From: Paracoccus sp. IB05
GTDB lineage: Bacteria > Pseudomonadota > Alphaproteobacteria > Rhodobacterales > Rhodobacteraceae
Assembly (NCBI RefSeq): GCF_016405985.1
Contig: NZ_JAEFCF010000051.1
Location: 1 to 35,221, forward strand
Direction: 5' to 3'
Length of the DNA stretch: 35,221 nucleotides
Shown: positions 8,361 to 16,518 of the stretch, in pieces
How the letters are laid out: each line of letters opens with the position of its first letter
How positions within the stretch are numbered: position 1 is the first letter of the stretch
Program-made: the position numbers and the translations under genes
The notes under the pieces: generated by a model
What the model was told of the DNA's origin: nothing
Databases searched by the model: none
The model's input: the letters and a program-made list of their open reading frames with translations, nothing else

Positions 8361-8963
8361 ATGGATCTGACCGACGAAATCCGGGCCTGCCGCCTTTGTG
8401 AGGTGCGATTCCAGACGACCGCCACCGCGCATGAGCCGCGACCTGTGGTCTGGTTCCGCCCGGCGCCGGCCGGGCAGGGGCCGCGCCTGCTGATTGCGGG
8501 CCAGGCGCCGGGCGCGCGGGTGCATCTTTCGGGGCGCCCCTTTACCGATCCGAGTGGCGACAGGCTGCGTGCCTGGACCGGGCTGGAGGCGGCGCAGTTC
8601 TATGATCTCTCGCGCATCGCCATTGTGCCGATGGGCTTCTGCTTTCCGGGCTATGACGCTAAAGGGTCCGATCTGCCACCACCCGCAGTTTGTGCCCGGA
8701 CCTGGCGGGCGCGTGTGATCGCCAGTCTCCCCGATCTGCGGCTTACCCTGCTGGTCGGAGGCGCTGCGATCCGCTGGCATCTCGGGGCGCGCGATGTCAC
8801 CGCCACAGTCCGTGCCTGGCGCGATTTCGGGCCGCGCGGGATCTTTCCCTTGCCCCATCCCTCCTGGCGCAATACGGGATGGCTGAAACGCAACCCCTGG
8901 TTCGGGGACGAGCTGCTGCCGGAGCTGCGCGCCCGGATCCGCAGCGTGATGGAGATGCCATGA
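8361..8963 (+). CDS. Uracil-DNA glycosylase superfamily protein with a probable Fe-S cysteine set
   Basis: The 200-residue product carries the superfamily's first active-site motif as GQAPG (residues 47-51), followed by GRPFTDPSGDRLR (58-70), and the second motif as HPS (166-168). Four cysteines, C10, C13, C94 and C111, have the CxxC...C-x16-C arrangement that binds a 4Fe-4S cluster in family 4 enzymes. It probably acts on damaged or deaminated DNA bases, but the first motif lacks the usual acidic residue after GQAPG (ARVH follows), so substrate and activity are uncertain. ATG 8361 avoids the upstream repeat. The stop overlaps the next start (ATGA), so it is cotranscribed with the SseB-family gene. 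Confidence 0.8.
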   Translation: MDLTDEIRACRLCEVRFQTTATAHEPRPVVWFRPAPAGQGPRLLIAGQAPGARVHLSGRPFTDPSGDRLRAWTGLEAAQFYDLSRIAIVPMGFCFPGYDAKGSDLPPPAVCARTWRARVIASLPDLRLTLLVGGAAIRWHLGARDVTATVRAWRDFGPRGIFPLPHPSWRNTGWLKRNPWFGDELLPELRARIRSVMEMP

Positions 8964-9766
8964 GCGAGTCCACGCTTCCCAGTCTGCTAGACGAGGCCCA
9001 TGCGGCCCTCAGCGCCGATTCCGGCAATGAGGCGGCGCTTTTGCGCTTCTATGACCGGCTTGCGGATGGCGAGCTGTATCTTTTGCTGGAACGCGAGGCG
9101 GCGGGAGAGACCCTCGACCCGAAGGTGTTCGACCTGGAATCCGGCCCAGTCGTTCTGGTCTTTGACCGCGAAGAGCGGCTGGCGGATTTCACCGGCGGTA
9201 TTGCGCCCTGGGCGGCGCTGCCGGGCCGGGTGATTGCGGGGCTCTTGCGCGGTCAGGGGATCGGGCTGGGCGTCAATCTGGGGGTCGCGCCGTCTGAGAT
9301 GCTCTTGCCTCCCGAAGCGATGGACTGGCTGTCTGAGGCGCTGGACCCCGCGCCGGAAGAAGCGCTTGGCTGCCCGGCGCGGTTCTTCGCGCCTTCCGTC
9401 CCGGCGGGGCTGGGCCTGGCGCTTCAGGACAAATTCGCCTCGGCCCGCGGGCTGGCCCGGACCGCGCTTCTGACCGGCGTCGAATATGATGACGGGCGGC
9501 GTGGCCATCTCCTCGCCTTCATTGGTGCAAGACCCGAGGCAGAGCCGGCGCTGGCGCGCGCCGTGCAGGAAGCGCTGGTGTTCTCGGGCCTCGACGCGGC
9601 GGCGCTGGATGTTGCCTTTTTCGAACCGGATGACAGGGCGCTGACCGCCTTTGCGGCTGAGGCGCAGCGGTTCGACCTTCCCGAACCCGAAGCGCCGGTC
9701 CCACAAGAGCGGCAGGCCTCGCCCGGGCCCGGGATGAATCCGGAAAAACCACCTTATCTGCGCTGA
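8960..9766 (+). CDS. SseB-family protein
   Basis: The 268-residue acidic protein resembles the SseB family, with an N-terminal SseB domain (about residues 10-125, including LYLLLE and VLVFDREERLADF) and a C-terminal half with AGLGLALQDKFA and a helix-strand arrangement typical of SseB_C. A proline-rich tail ends in PPYLR. SseB of E. coli is linked to serine sensitivity, and the family's biochemical role is not defined. The ATG overlaps the stop of the glycosylase-like gene by four bases. A different start far upstream would overlap that gene entirely and is rejected. Confidence 0.75.
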   Translation: MSESTLPSLLDEAHAALSADSGNEAALLRFYDRLADGELYLLLEREAAGETLDPKVFDLESGPVVLVFDREERLADFTGGIAPWAALPGRVIAGLLRGQGIGLGVNLGVAPSEMLLPPEAMDWLSEALDPAPEEALGCPARFFAPSVPAGLGLALQDKFASARGLARTALLTGVEYDDGRRGHLLAFIGARPEAEPALARAVQEALVFSGLDAAALDVAFFEPDDRALTAFAAEAQRFDLPEPEAPVPQERQASPGPGMNPEKPPYLR

Positions 9767-9835
9767 GAATGGGGTATTATTAAACCCCATAGTTCAAGAC
9801 ATTGATTTTATTATATTTTATATGAAATCAACCGC

Positions 9836-9864
9836 TTGACCATGTCGGTATCATCAGCGATAAG
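9836..9864 (+). promoter_or_regulatory. Candidate promoter for rplM-rpsI
   Basis: TTGACC at 9836-9841 and GATAAG at 9859-9864 are separated by 17 bases, just downstream of an unusually AT-rich stretch (9790-9830) that could be an UP-like element. It lies 57 bases before the L13 start. It is a pattern match only. Confidence 0.5.
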
Positions 9865-9920
9865 CCCCCATCCGAATTCGCGGGGGGATTCCCTCGCCTC
9901 TATCCTTGATGGAACCACCG

Positions 9921-10385
9921 ATGAAAACCTTCACCGCTACCCCGGCGGATATCGAGAAGAAGTGGATCCTGATCGACGCTGAGGGCGTCGTTCTGGGTCG
10001 CCTCGCCACGATCGTCGCCAATATCCTGCGCGGCAAAAACAAGCCGACCTTCACGCCCCACATGGACATGGGTGACAATGTCATCGTGATCAATGCGGAC
10101 AAGGTCCAGCTGACCGGTAACAAGCGCGAAGACAAGCGCTACTACTGGCACACCGGCCACCCGGGCGGCATCAAGTCGCGCACCGTGCGCGAAGTGCTGG
10201 AAGGCAACCACCCCGAGCGCGTCGTGATCAAAGCTGTCGAGCGCATGATCACCCGCAACAGCCTGGGCCGTCAGCAAATGTCGAATCTGCGCGTCTATGC
10301 CGGCGCAGAACATGCCCATGAAGCTCAGCAGCCCACCGTCCTCGACGTCAAGCCGCTGAACCCGAAGAACACCCGGAGCGCGTGA
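9921..10385 (+). CDS. rplM: 50S ribosomal protein L13
   Basis: The 154-residue product begins [20 protein letters not shown] and continues with VLGRLAT, the L13 family signature around NPEK-like positions, and [12 protein letters not shown]. It is a large-subunit protein needed early in 50S assembly. ATG 9921 is preferred over the in-frame ATG 9909 because family members begin with MKTF. It is followed after 5 bases by rpsI, the standard L13-S9 operon. Confidence 0.97.
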   Translation: MKTFTATPADIEKKWILIDAEGVVLGRLATIVANILRGKNKPTFTPHMDMGDNVIVINADKVQLTGNKREDKRYYWHTGHPGGIKSRTVREVLEGNHPERVVIKAVERMITRNSLGRQQMSNLRVYAGAEHAHEAQQPTVLDVKPLNPKNTRSA

Positions 10386-10390
10386 TTTAA

Positions 10391-10894
10391 ATGGCCGATA
10401 TCAAGTCTCTCGACGATCTGAAGGCCGCTGTGGGCACCGCTGCTCCGGCCGCCGCTGCCGAGGCTGCTGTGCGCGCCCCGGTGCGTGACAAGCTGAACCG
10501 CTCCTATGCGACCGGCAAGCGTAAGGATGCGGTTGCCCGCGTCTGGATCAAGCCGGGTTCGGGCAAGTTCCTGATCCGCAACAACAAAGGCGAGTATATC
10601 GATTACACCGCCTATTTCGCGCGCCCGGTGCTGCAGATGATCCTGCGTCAGCCCTTCCAGGTGGCGAATGTTGAAGGCCAGTATGACGTCATGGCGACTG
10701 TCGCCGGTGGCGGTCTCTCGGGTCAGGCTGGTGCGGTGAAGCACGGCATTTCGAAAGCGCTGCAACTGTTCGAGCCGTCGCTCCGTGGTGCTCTGAAAGC
10801 CGCGGGCTTCCTGACCCGCGACAGCCGCGTCGTGGAACGTAAGAAATACGGTAAGGCCAAAGCCCGCCGCTCGTTCCAGTTCTCGAAGCGCTGA
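10391..10894 (+). CDS. rpsI: 30S ribosomal protein S9
   Basis: The 167-residue product has an alanine-rich N-terminal extension (about 1-35) seen in Rhodobacter-type S9. The core reads [20 protein letters not shown] and includes [19 protein letters not shown], and the protein ends with [11 protein letters not shown]. The basic C-terminal tail reaches into the P-site tRNA in known ribosome structures. A strong terminator follows. Confidence 0.97.
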   Translation: MADIKSLDDLKAAVGTAAPAAAAEAAVRAPVRDKLNRSYATGKRKDAVARVWIKPGSGKFLIRNNKGEYIDYTAYFARPVLQMILRQPFQVANVEGQYDVMATVAGGGLSGQAGAVKHGISKALQLFEPSLRGALKAAGFLTRDSRVVERKKYGKAKARRSFQFSKR

Positions 10895-10913
10895 TCCGTT
10901 TCACATTACACGA

Positions 10914-10944
10914 AAGGCGCGGGGGGGAAACCTCCGCGCCTTTT
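10914..10944 (+). terminator. Intrinsic terminator after rpsI
   Basis: GGCGCGGGGG pairs with CCTCCGCGCC (one G-T pair) and is followed by TTTT. It lies 20 bases after the rpsI stop. Confidence 0.8.
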
Positions 10945-10977
10945 GCGTTCAGCCGCCGCTTCTGGCTGGCTGTGGAA

Positions 10978-11047
10978 GCCTCCGGCGGGGATATTTAGAG
11001 ACAGAAAATGAACTCTTTTTCTGCTATTTTCTGTCTCTGAATATCCC
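10978..11047. repeat. Intergenic dyad repeat, copy 2
   Basis: Left arm 10988-11009 and right arm 11026-11047 pair over 22 bases with one G-T-type change and a 16-base loop. Arms, flank (GCCTCCGGCGGGG) and part of the loop (CTTTTTCTGCT) are shared with copy 1 at 8207-8280. It lies between the convergent rpsI and M48 protease genes. Confidence 0.85.
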
Positions 11048-11084
11048 GGGGTGAGCGGCGACGCCGCGAGGGGCAGCGCCCCTT

Positions 11085-11810
11085 TCAGCGCCTGGGATCA
11101 GTCCCCTGAGGCGCGGGCAGGGCGGGCCGGGTCCAGCGCGCCTCATTGGCCTCTATAGCCGCAATGCGGTCGGTGGTTTTCGGGTGGCTGCGCAGCCAGA
11201 CCGGCACTTCGCCTCCTCCGCCGCCGGTAAGGGTCTCGAGCTTGCGGAACAGGCTGATCTGCGGCCCGGAGCCGTAACCCGCGCGGATCATCAGGGCAGT
11301 GGCCCAGGCATCCGCTTCGAATTCATCGCGCCGCGACAGCCTGGCCAACAGCGTGCGTGACAGCAGATTGGCGATCATGCCGCCAATGCCGGGGAGAAAT
11401 CGGTTAAGGACGCCCGCGAGCAGGATGCCGACCGCATTCTGGCCGGTGAAATCGATCATGCGCCGCCGCGTATGGCCATGTGCCACATGCCCAAGCTCAT
11501 GCGCGATCACCGAAGCCAGTTCTTCTGGCGTCACATGGCCCTGTTGCTTTTTCGTCAGAAATCCCCGCGTCAGAAAAATGCGACCATCATGTGCGGCAAT
11601 CCCGTTCACCGGCTCGATGTCGAGGAGGTTCACTTTGACCTCTGGCAGGTCGAGGGCCCGGGCAAGCCGCGCCGCAACCGCCTGGATTTCAGGATCATCC
11701 AGCGGGCGCGATTGCTGATCCAGCATCCGTTTCGAGCGCCAGACCGAAAAGCGCATCATCAGGAAGCCATAGGCAATCAGCAGCAAAAAGGGCATGAGGC
11801 GCAGGATCAT
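11085..11810 (-). CDS. Membrane-anchored M48 family metalloprotease
   Basis: The 241-residue product has an N-terminal membrane helix (about 2-20) and the zinc motif HELGH (residues 104-108). The third-ligand motif EFEADAWA is at 163-170, as in HtpX/Oma1-type peptidases. A hydrophobic stretch at about 125-155 may form a second membrane-associated helix pair. It ends with the SHPKTTDRI motif common in this family. The likely role is quality control of membrane or envelope proteins. It is shorter than HtpX (about 290 residues) and lacks the four-helix layout, so it is not called htpX. The gene is 38 bases downstream of the Rieske oxygenase gene on the same strand. Confidence 0.85.
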   Translation of the reverse strand: MILRLMPFLLLIAYGFLMMRFSVWRSKRMLDQQSRPLDDPEIQAVAARLARALDLPEVKVNLLDIEPVNGIAAHDGRIFLTRGFLTKKQQGHVTPEELASVIAHELGHVAHGHTRRRMIDFTGQNAVGILLAGVLNRFLPGIGGMIANLLSRTLLARLSRRDEFEADAWATALMIRAGYGSGPQISLFRKLETLTGGGGGEVPVWLRSHPKTTDRIAAIEANEARWTRPALPAPQGTDPRR

Positions 11811-11848
11811 GCGCTGAATATAGGGCAGTCGGGCGGTTTGAACAGCCC

Positions 11849-12898
11849 TCAGGCGGCAAGTGCCCGCGCAACCCGCTCCTGGAAATACTGCACGCCCCGT
11901 TCATGGTGGCCGGAGAGCGGGCCGGAAGTATAGGCGCCGGCGGCGTAATTGCGATGGGTTTCCACGCAGACCTGGTAATCCTCGCGCACCACCGCAAGCG
12001 TGCCCTGTACCGATTTCTGCCGCGCCTCCTCGGCCCCGGCTGCGGTATCGGCGAAGAAGAAATGGTAATGCTGATCGGTATGGCCGACCGAGGTCGGGTT
12101 GATCCGGCTGACATTCATGCCGCCGTCAAACAGCGACAGCGTCCAGTTCGGCCACATCCAGAGCCATTTGCCGCGGTAGAACAGCCCGTCTTTCGGCGGC
12201 GCGGTCATCTTCACATAGCCTTTATGGGCGGTGGTGACGAAGGCCTCGAACTCTATCGCCGCGAAGAACCCCGGATGGGTGCCGGGGATATGGTAGCCTT
12301 CGACGAAATTGTCGGTATAGACCTTCCAGTTCGCGTCGAAACTGACCGTGGCGGTGTCGGTGGCCCGGTAGCTCTCCATCGGCTCATCCGCCAGCTCTTC
12401 GGGCAGATCGCCCAGCTGGTCCGGCAGGCTTTCCACCGGGTCAATCGCGGCAAAGAGCAGCCCGCGCCATTCCGACAGCGAGACCGGCTCCAGCGGCCAG
12501 TCTTCGGGGATGATGGCGGGGTCCTTACCATACCATGGCGCCTGAACCAGCCGGCCCGTGTCGGCGAACGACCATTTGTGATAGGGGCAGACGATCAGCC
12601 CGCATTTGCCGGCTCCATCCGCGAGGAGCTTCGCTCCGCGATGGCGGCAGACGTTTCTGAACCCTCGCAGCACCCCGTCGCGGCCCCGGATCGCAAAGAC
12701 CGGGATCCCGGCAATGTCGATCGCCAGATAATGCCCGCTTGCCGCAACATCCGAGACCGGCCCCATCAACTGCCAGGAGCGGTTGAAGATCCTGGCGCGT
12801 TCCTCCTGAAACACTTCGGGCCGGACATAAAGGCCCGGGTCGAGGTTCAGATATTGCTGGCCTGGAAGGACGTCATCATGGCGGGTATCGGCTGGCAT
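11849..12898 (-). CDS. Rieske non-heme iron oxygenase, choline/carnitine-monooxygenase-like alpha subunit
   Basis: The 349-residue product has a Rieske 2Fe-2S motif C84-x-H86 and C104-x2-H107 (CRHRG, CPYHKW). Its C-terminal catalytic domain carries E200, H203 and H208 (NFVEGYHIPGTHPG) and D307 (VREDYQ). The Glu at the bridging position and the GYHIP..HPG wording resemble choline monooxygenase, CntA carnitine oxygenase and GbcA-type betaine demethylases rather than ring dioxygenases. The expected reaction is O2-dependent hydroxylation or N-demethylation of a quaternary amine, with electrons from a separate reductase that is not encoded nearby. A good GGAGG precedes ATG 12898. The exact substrate cannot be read from the sequence. 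Confidence 0.85.
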   Translation of the reverse strand: MPADTRHDDVLPGQQYLNLDPGLYVRPEVFQEERARIFNRSWQLMGPVSDVAASGHYLAIDIAGIPVFAIRGRDGVLRGFRNVCRHRGAKLLADGAGKCGLIVCPYHKWSFADTGRLVQAPWYGKDPAIIPEDWPLEPVSLSEWRGLLFAAIDPVESLPDQLGDLPEELADEPMESYRATDTATVSFDANWKVYTDNFVEGYHIPGTHPGFFAAIEFEAFVTTAHKGYVKMTAPPKDGLFYRGKWLWMWPNWTLSLFDGGMNVSRINPTSVGHTDQHYHFFFADTAAGAEEARQKSVQGTLAVVREDYQVCVETHRNYAAGAYTSGPLSGHHERGVQYFQERVARALAA

Positions 12899-12975
12899 CG
12901 GCTTGCCTCCATTCGTGCCATCACTGGTGTTTGTACGAATGTGCCATCCTGCCCCGCGCCTGGCAAGAGGCGCGT

Positions 12976-14157
12976 TCAGCGCAGCGCTTTCACGCCGCGC
13001 GTGATGCCGTCCAGGGTCATCGGCACCATGCGACCCTCGAAAATGGCGTCAATCATCCGGGTGGACTGGCTGTAGCTCCATTGTCCTTCGGGCACCGGGT
13101 TGATCCAGAGATGATGCGGCCATTGTTCGGTGGCGCGGGTCAGCCAGGTCTGGCCGGATTCGCGGTTCCAGTGCTCATTGGCGCCGCCTGGATGGCTGAT
13201 CTCATAGGGTGACATGGCGGCATCGCCGACAAAGATCGCGCGCCAGTCAGGCCCGTGGCTGCGCAGAATATCCCAGGTGGGCGTCTGATCCGTCCAGCGC
13301 CGCTGATTGTCTTTCCAGACGCCCTCATAAAGGCAGTTGTGGAAATACCAGGTCTCGAGATGGCGGAATTCGGATTTCGCTGCCGAAAACAGCTCTTCCA
13401 GCACTTTCACATGCGGGTCCATCGAGCCGCCAATGTCGAGGAACAACAGCACCTTGACCGCATTGCGGCGCTCTGGCCGCGTCTGTACATCCAGCCAGCC
13501 CTGTTTCGCCGTGGCGCGGATGGTGCCGGCAAGGTCGAGCTCTTCCACCGCGCCATCCCGCGCCCAGCGGCGCAGCGCGCGCAAAGCCAGCTTGATATTG
13601 CGCGACCCGATCTCGGCTTTGTCATCAAGGTTGCGGAATTCGCGCCTGTCCCAGACCTTGACCGCGCGGCGGTGGCGGCTCTCGTTCTGGCCGATGCGGA
13701 TGCCTTCGGGATTGTAGCCATAGGCGCCGAAGGGCGAGGTGCCGGCGGTGCCGATCCATTTATTGCCGCCCTGATGGCGGCCTTTCTGTTCTTCCAGCCG
13801 CTGGCGCAGCGTTTCCATCAGCTTGTCGAAGCCGCCAAGCGCCTGGATTTCGGCTTTTTCTTCTGCGGTCAGGAATTTCTCGGCCAGCTTTTCCAGCCAG
13901 TCGCCGGGCAGGTCCAGCGCTTCGATCACCGCCTCATCCGGGATCTGATCGAGGCCTGCAAAGGTCGCGGCAAAGGCGCGGTCATAACGGTCGAGATGAC
14001 GCTCATCCTTGATCAGAGTGATCCGGCCAAGATGGTAAAAGGCGTCGATATCATTGGTCGCAAGCCCCGCCTCCAGCGCCTCGAGAAAGGCGAGAAATTC
14101 GCGCGGGCTGACCGGCACAGCTTCGCGGCGCAGCGTCTCGAAAAAGGGCAGGAACAT
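12976..14157 (-). CDS. VWA (CoxE-like) domain protein, MoxR partner
   Basis: The 393-residue product has an N-terminal helical region (1-120), a basic linker with GGNKWIGTAGTSPFGAYGYN, and a C-terminal von Willebrand A domain starting at about 234. The metal-site loop reads DIGGSM (241-246) instead of the usual DxSxS, so the first Ser is Gly, which may weaken metal binding. CoxE-like proteins act with MoxR AAA+ ATPases in the activation or metal loading of other proteins. The matching ATPase is encoded upstream on the same strand (16519-17358). ATG 14157 lies 17 bases after the small membrane gene. The client protein is unknown; the downstream Rieske oxygenase gene is a possible one by position only. 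Confidence 0.85.
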   Translation of the reverse strand: MFLPFFETLRREAVPVSPREFLAFLEALEAGLATNDIDAFYHLGRITLIKDERHLDRYDRAFAATFAGLDQIPDEAVIEALDLPGDWLEKLAEKFLTAEEKAEIQALGGFDKLMETLRQRLEEQKGRHQGGNKWIGTAGTSPFGAYGYNPEGIRIGQNESRHRRAVKVWDRREFRNLDDKAEIGSRNIKLALRALRRWARDGAVEELDLAGTIRATAKQGWLDVQTRPERRNAVKVLLFLDIGGSMDPHVKVLEELFSAAKSEFRHLETWYFHNCLYEGVWKDNQRRWTDQTPTWDILRSHGPDWRAIFVGDAAMSPYEISHPGGANEHWNRESGQTWLTRATEQWPHHLWINPVPEGQWSYSQSTRMIDAIFEGRMVPMTLDGITRGVKALR

Positions 14158-14174
14158 CGCGCCGCCCCCTGGTG

Positions 14175-14342
14175 TCAGCCGAAGAAGCGCAGGAGGATGA
14201 CTTGCGCGAAGAGGCCGGTCACCCCCAGCAAAAGCCCGATCCCAAAGGCATATTGCGCCATATCTGCCGCTTTGCCGCCCAGCTGGCGGGCGCGGATCGC
14301 GCCGATCACTGCCCCCAGAAGGAACCCCCCGATTGCCAGCAT
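14175..14342 (-). CDS. Small two-helix membrane protein, 55 residues
   Basis: The minus-strand frame starting at ATG 14342 gives MLAIGGFLLGAVIGAIRARQ, then a hydrophilic turn, a second hydrophobic segment, and the end LRFFG. Two hydrophobic helices separated by a positively charged loop (RARQLGGK) make a hairpin membrane protein. It fits tightly between the DUF2927 lipoprotein gene (57-base gap) and the VWA gene (17-base gap), all on the same strand, which supports it being a real gene. An AGGACGGGGG stretch lies upstream at moderate distance. I cannot name the function. Confidence 0.65.
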   Translation of the reverse strand: MLAIGGFLLGAVIGAIRARQLGGKAADMAQYAFGIGLLLGVTGLFAQVILLRFFG

Positions 14343-14399
14343 TCTGTTCGCCCCCGTCCTGCCTGTCTGGGCCGGTCGGGGGCTGCCTCAGCCCGGCGA

Positions 14400-15779
14400 T
14401 CAGCCGCGGAAGAGGCCGCGCAGCCCGAGCGCGCTGATTTCACGCGTCCGCGCCCGGATATTGGCCTCAGAGCCGAAGCCATAGCGCGCAAGCGGCTGGC
14501 TGTCCACTCGCAGCCGGTCAGCCTCGGCCTTGCGGCCCAGCATGTCGAGCGCCTCCGCGTGGATCAGCTGGGTGGTGGCCAGGAGTCCGTGGTTTTGCGA
14601 CTGACGGATCACCGGGATCGCCCGTTCGGTGAAGCGCAGCGCCTGGTCGGGCTGGCCATTGGCCAAAGACAGCGCGGCCAGTTGCATGTCGATATGCGCG
14701 ACATAGACGGCGCCGGCCGGCTGGGTCCGCCAGATCGCAGCGGCTTTGGTGAATTCCGACACGGCTGCGACACGGTCCGATCCGACCAGCAGCCGCGCAT
14801 GGGCGAAATAGGCAAAGGCGAGGCGGCTGTCTTTCCAGCCCTGGGCATGGGCCATCGCAATCGCCTTCTCGGCGGCGGTTTTGCGGCGTGCAGTGCCATA
14901 GCCCGGGTTCAGCGCAACCGCGATAAGTTCCTTCCAGGCCGGCGACGTGATCGAGATGTCCTGGGTCAGCGGCCCGCCGGTTCCGAAAATTGCCGGCATC
15001 TGGGCGGTAACCTCGGCCTTCGACATGCCAGAGCGCAGCTTTGGCGAATACCAGGCGCGCAGGATCTTCATGTCGAAATCGGTCAGCACGGCCTGGAAAT
15101 TATCGTCATTAAAGACCGAATCGGTCAGCCGGTACATGTCGTTCAGGGGGCCCATCGCCTGGGCCAGTTCCTCATGCAGGCAGTCGCGCACTTCCTGCGG
15201 GCTGGCATCCGAGGGCGCGAAAATACCGACGGTCTTACGCTCGGTCACGCGGGTCCAGTCGACGCGGTAGGTGCCGCGATTGGCCTGGTATTCCGCGAGG
15301 CTGGAGACATTGGGGACCACGAAACAGGCGGCATTCGGAGCGGCACGGCTGAGCTCGCGGCGGGTGCTGAATTCGATGGTGACGGAAGCGGGTTCCGAGG
15401 CGCTCACTCGGCGCACATTGATGCCGGCCTCGCTGCGAAACCGCTGCAGCAGGCGGTCGAGATCGGCGCCGGCGGTGGCGGGAACAGTGCCGGTGAGGGA
15501 CACGGTGACCGGCCCTTCAAAGCGGCTGAAATACGGAAGCTCGCGCCCGCTTTCCAGCCGGAAGCCAAGCCCGAGGAAGGCGGCTGTCATATCGGCGGGG
15601 CTGTGACGCACCGAGGCAACCGGCGCCAGACCCGCAACGGGGTCTACGAAAGCCGGGGCTGAAAGGGTGCCTGCCTCGGTGGCCGGAAGCAGCCGTCCCT
15701 TGGTTACATCGGCATTGGGCGCGGGTGCGCAGGCGGTAAGGGCCGCCAGGGCGGCGGCAAGCAGCGGAATGTGTCGCAT
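14400..15779 (-). CDS. DUF2927-type lipoprotein
   Basis: The 459-residue product begins with a lipoprotein signal peptide with lipobox LTAC (C17), so it should be anchored in the periplasm. The middle region (about 55-290) matches my memory of DUF2927, including CLHEELAQAMGPLND with a protease-like HEE (202-204) and SVFNDDNFQAVLTDFDM. Residues about 300-430 are helical repeats like TPRs (AFAYFAHARLL, ALSLANGQPDQALRF). ATG 15779 is taken because it gives the signal peptide; upstream extension is not credible. It sits between the MoxR and VWA genes on the same strand. Whether the HEE motif is catalytic is not known. Confidence 0.8.
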   Translation of the reverse strand: MRHIPLLAAALAALTACAPAPNADVTKGRLLPATEAGTLSAPAFVDPVAGLAPVASVRHSPADMTAAFLGLGFRLESGRELPYFSRFEGPVTVSLTGTVPATAGADLDRLLQRFRSEAGINVRRVSASEPASVTIEFSTRRELSRAAPNAACFVVPNVSSLAEYQANRGTYRVDWTRVTERKTVGIFAPSDASPQEVRDCLHEELAQAMGPLNDMYRLTDSVFNDDNFQAVLTDFDMKILRAWYSPKLRSGMSKAEVTAQMPAIFGTGGPLTQDISITSPAWKELIAVALNPGYGTARRKTAAEKAIAMAHAQGWKDSRLAFAYFAHARLLVGSDRVAAVSEFTKAAAIWRTQPAGAVYVAHIDMQLAALSLANGQPDQALRFTERAIPVIRQSQNHGLLATTQLIHAEALDMLGRKAEADRLRVDSQPLARYGFGSEANIRARTREISALGLRGLFRG

Positions 15780-16518
15780 TGAGTGGCAGCTCGATCTTTG
15801 CGTGCGGGGGTTTGCCCCCGGCTGTTGCATTGGCCTCCGGCCAGGCCAGCACGCGATGCCCCCGCATCACATGCTGGCCTGAGCCGATGGTGGTCCGTGA
15901 CGAGCGCATCCGACGGCGCGGTAACGGGGGGGCGAGCAGACATATGGGTGCCCCCCGGAACCGCGTCGTTCACAGCCGTCCCAGGGACCTTCCGGGCAGC
16001 GATGCGCGATATCTCTGACGGCAGGGCGATCCGGGCAGGGATGCGCTGGCGGTCAGAGAATGCTGGTGAAGAGGGATGGAGTGCGGCAAGACCCGCCGGT
16101 TGCGACCGGTTGGACCAGACATTGTCCGGGCCGCCGGTACGTCCGGTCGCGGTCAGAACGATGTCCATTGTTGCCGACATATAGGTTGAGTCTCCATCAC
16201 CAAAGCTTCTGTGTTTCTATTCAACACAATCCCTTTGTCGTGATCGGGGCCTGTATGTGTCAATTGCGCGGAATCTGCGTGTTCAGCGAGTCACTAGCCA
16301 TCGCGGTCACTTTTGCTTCAGGAACCAGATATGGCCCAAAATTGTCACACAATATTTCAATATGTTTCAGAAATTGCAATGTCGTGATGTGATTGTGGCA
16401 AGATCGTGGCGTAATCGGGGCAAAGTCGCCCGAATCGTCCCTCAGGCTGGATACAACACAGGGGCAGGATTCGGGCAAAAGCAATTCGGGGTTGATCCGC
16501 TGTCGCGCGACCCGGGCC
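15780..16518. other. 739-base gap without a convincing gene
   Basis: No reading frame here has a signal, motif or ribosome site that I trust. The left part is GC-rich and contains CGGGGG-TTTG-CCCCCG at 15805-15820 and a nested hairpin at 15843-15880. The part from about 16185 to 16400 is much more AT-rich than the surroundings and probably holds promoters for the lipoprotein gene to its left. Confidence 0.6.
15843..15880. other. Nested hairpin in the leader of the DUF2927 gene
   Basis: AGGCCAGCA (15843-15851) pairs with TGCTGGCCT (15872-15880). Inside a 3x3 internal loop, GATGC pairs with GCATC around CCCC. The structure can form in either transcript. On the minus strand it would sit 64 bases upstream of the lipoprotein start. 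There is no T run, so it is not a standard terminator. Confidence 0.5.

Noticed and set aside
9769-9790. ATGGGGT/ACCCCAT hairpin after the SseB-family gene
   Set aside because: A 7-base stem with an AT-rich loop and no T run; possible weak terminator but not enough to call.
8207-11047. Dyad repeats considered as CRISPR or insertion-sequence ends
   Set aside because: There are only two full copies, spaced about 2.7 kb apart by core genes, with no spacers, cas genes or transposase.
11903-15662. Long plus-strand frames opposite the Rieske, VWA and DUF2927 genes
   Set aside because: They are shadows of minus-strand genes with complete catalytic or structural motifs.
15704-16180. Minus-strand frame of 158 codons in the large gap
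   Set aside because: It overlaps the lipoprotein gene in another frame, has no ribosome site, and turns into Pro/Arg-rich random-looking sequence.
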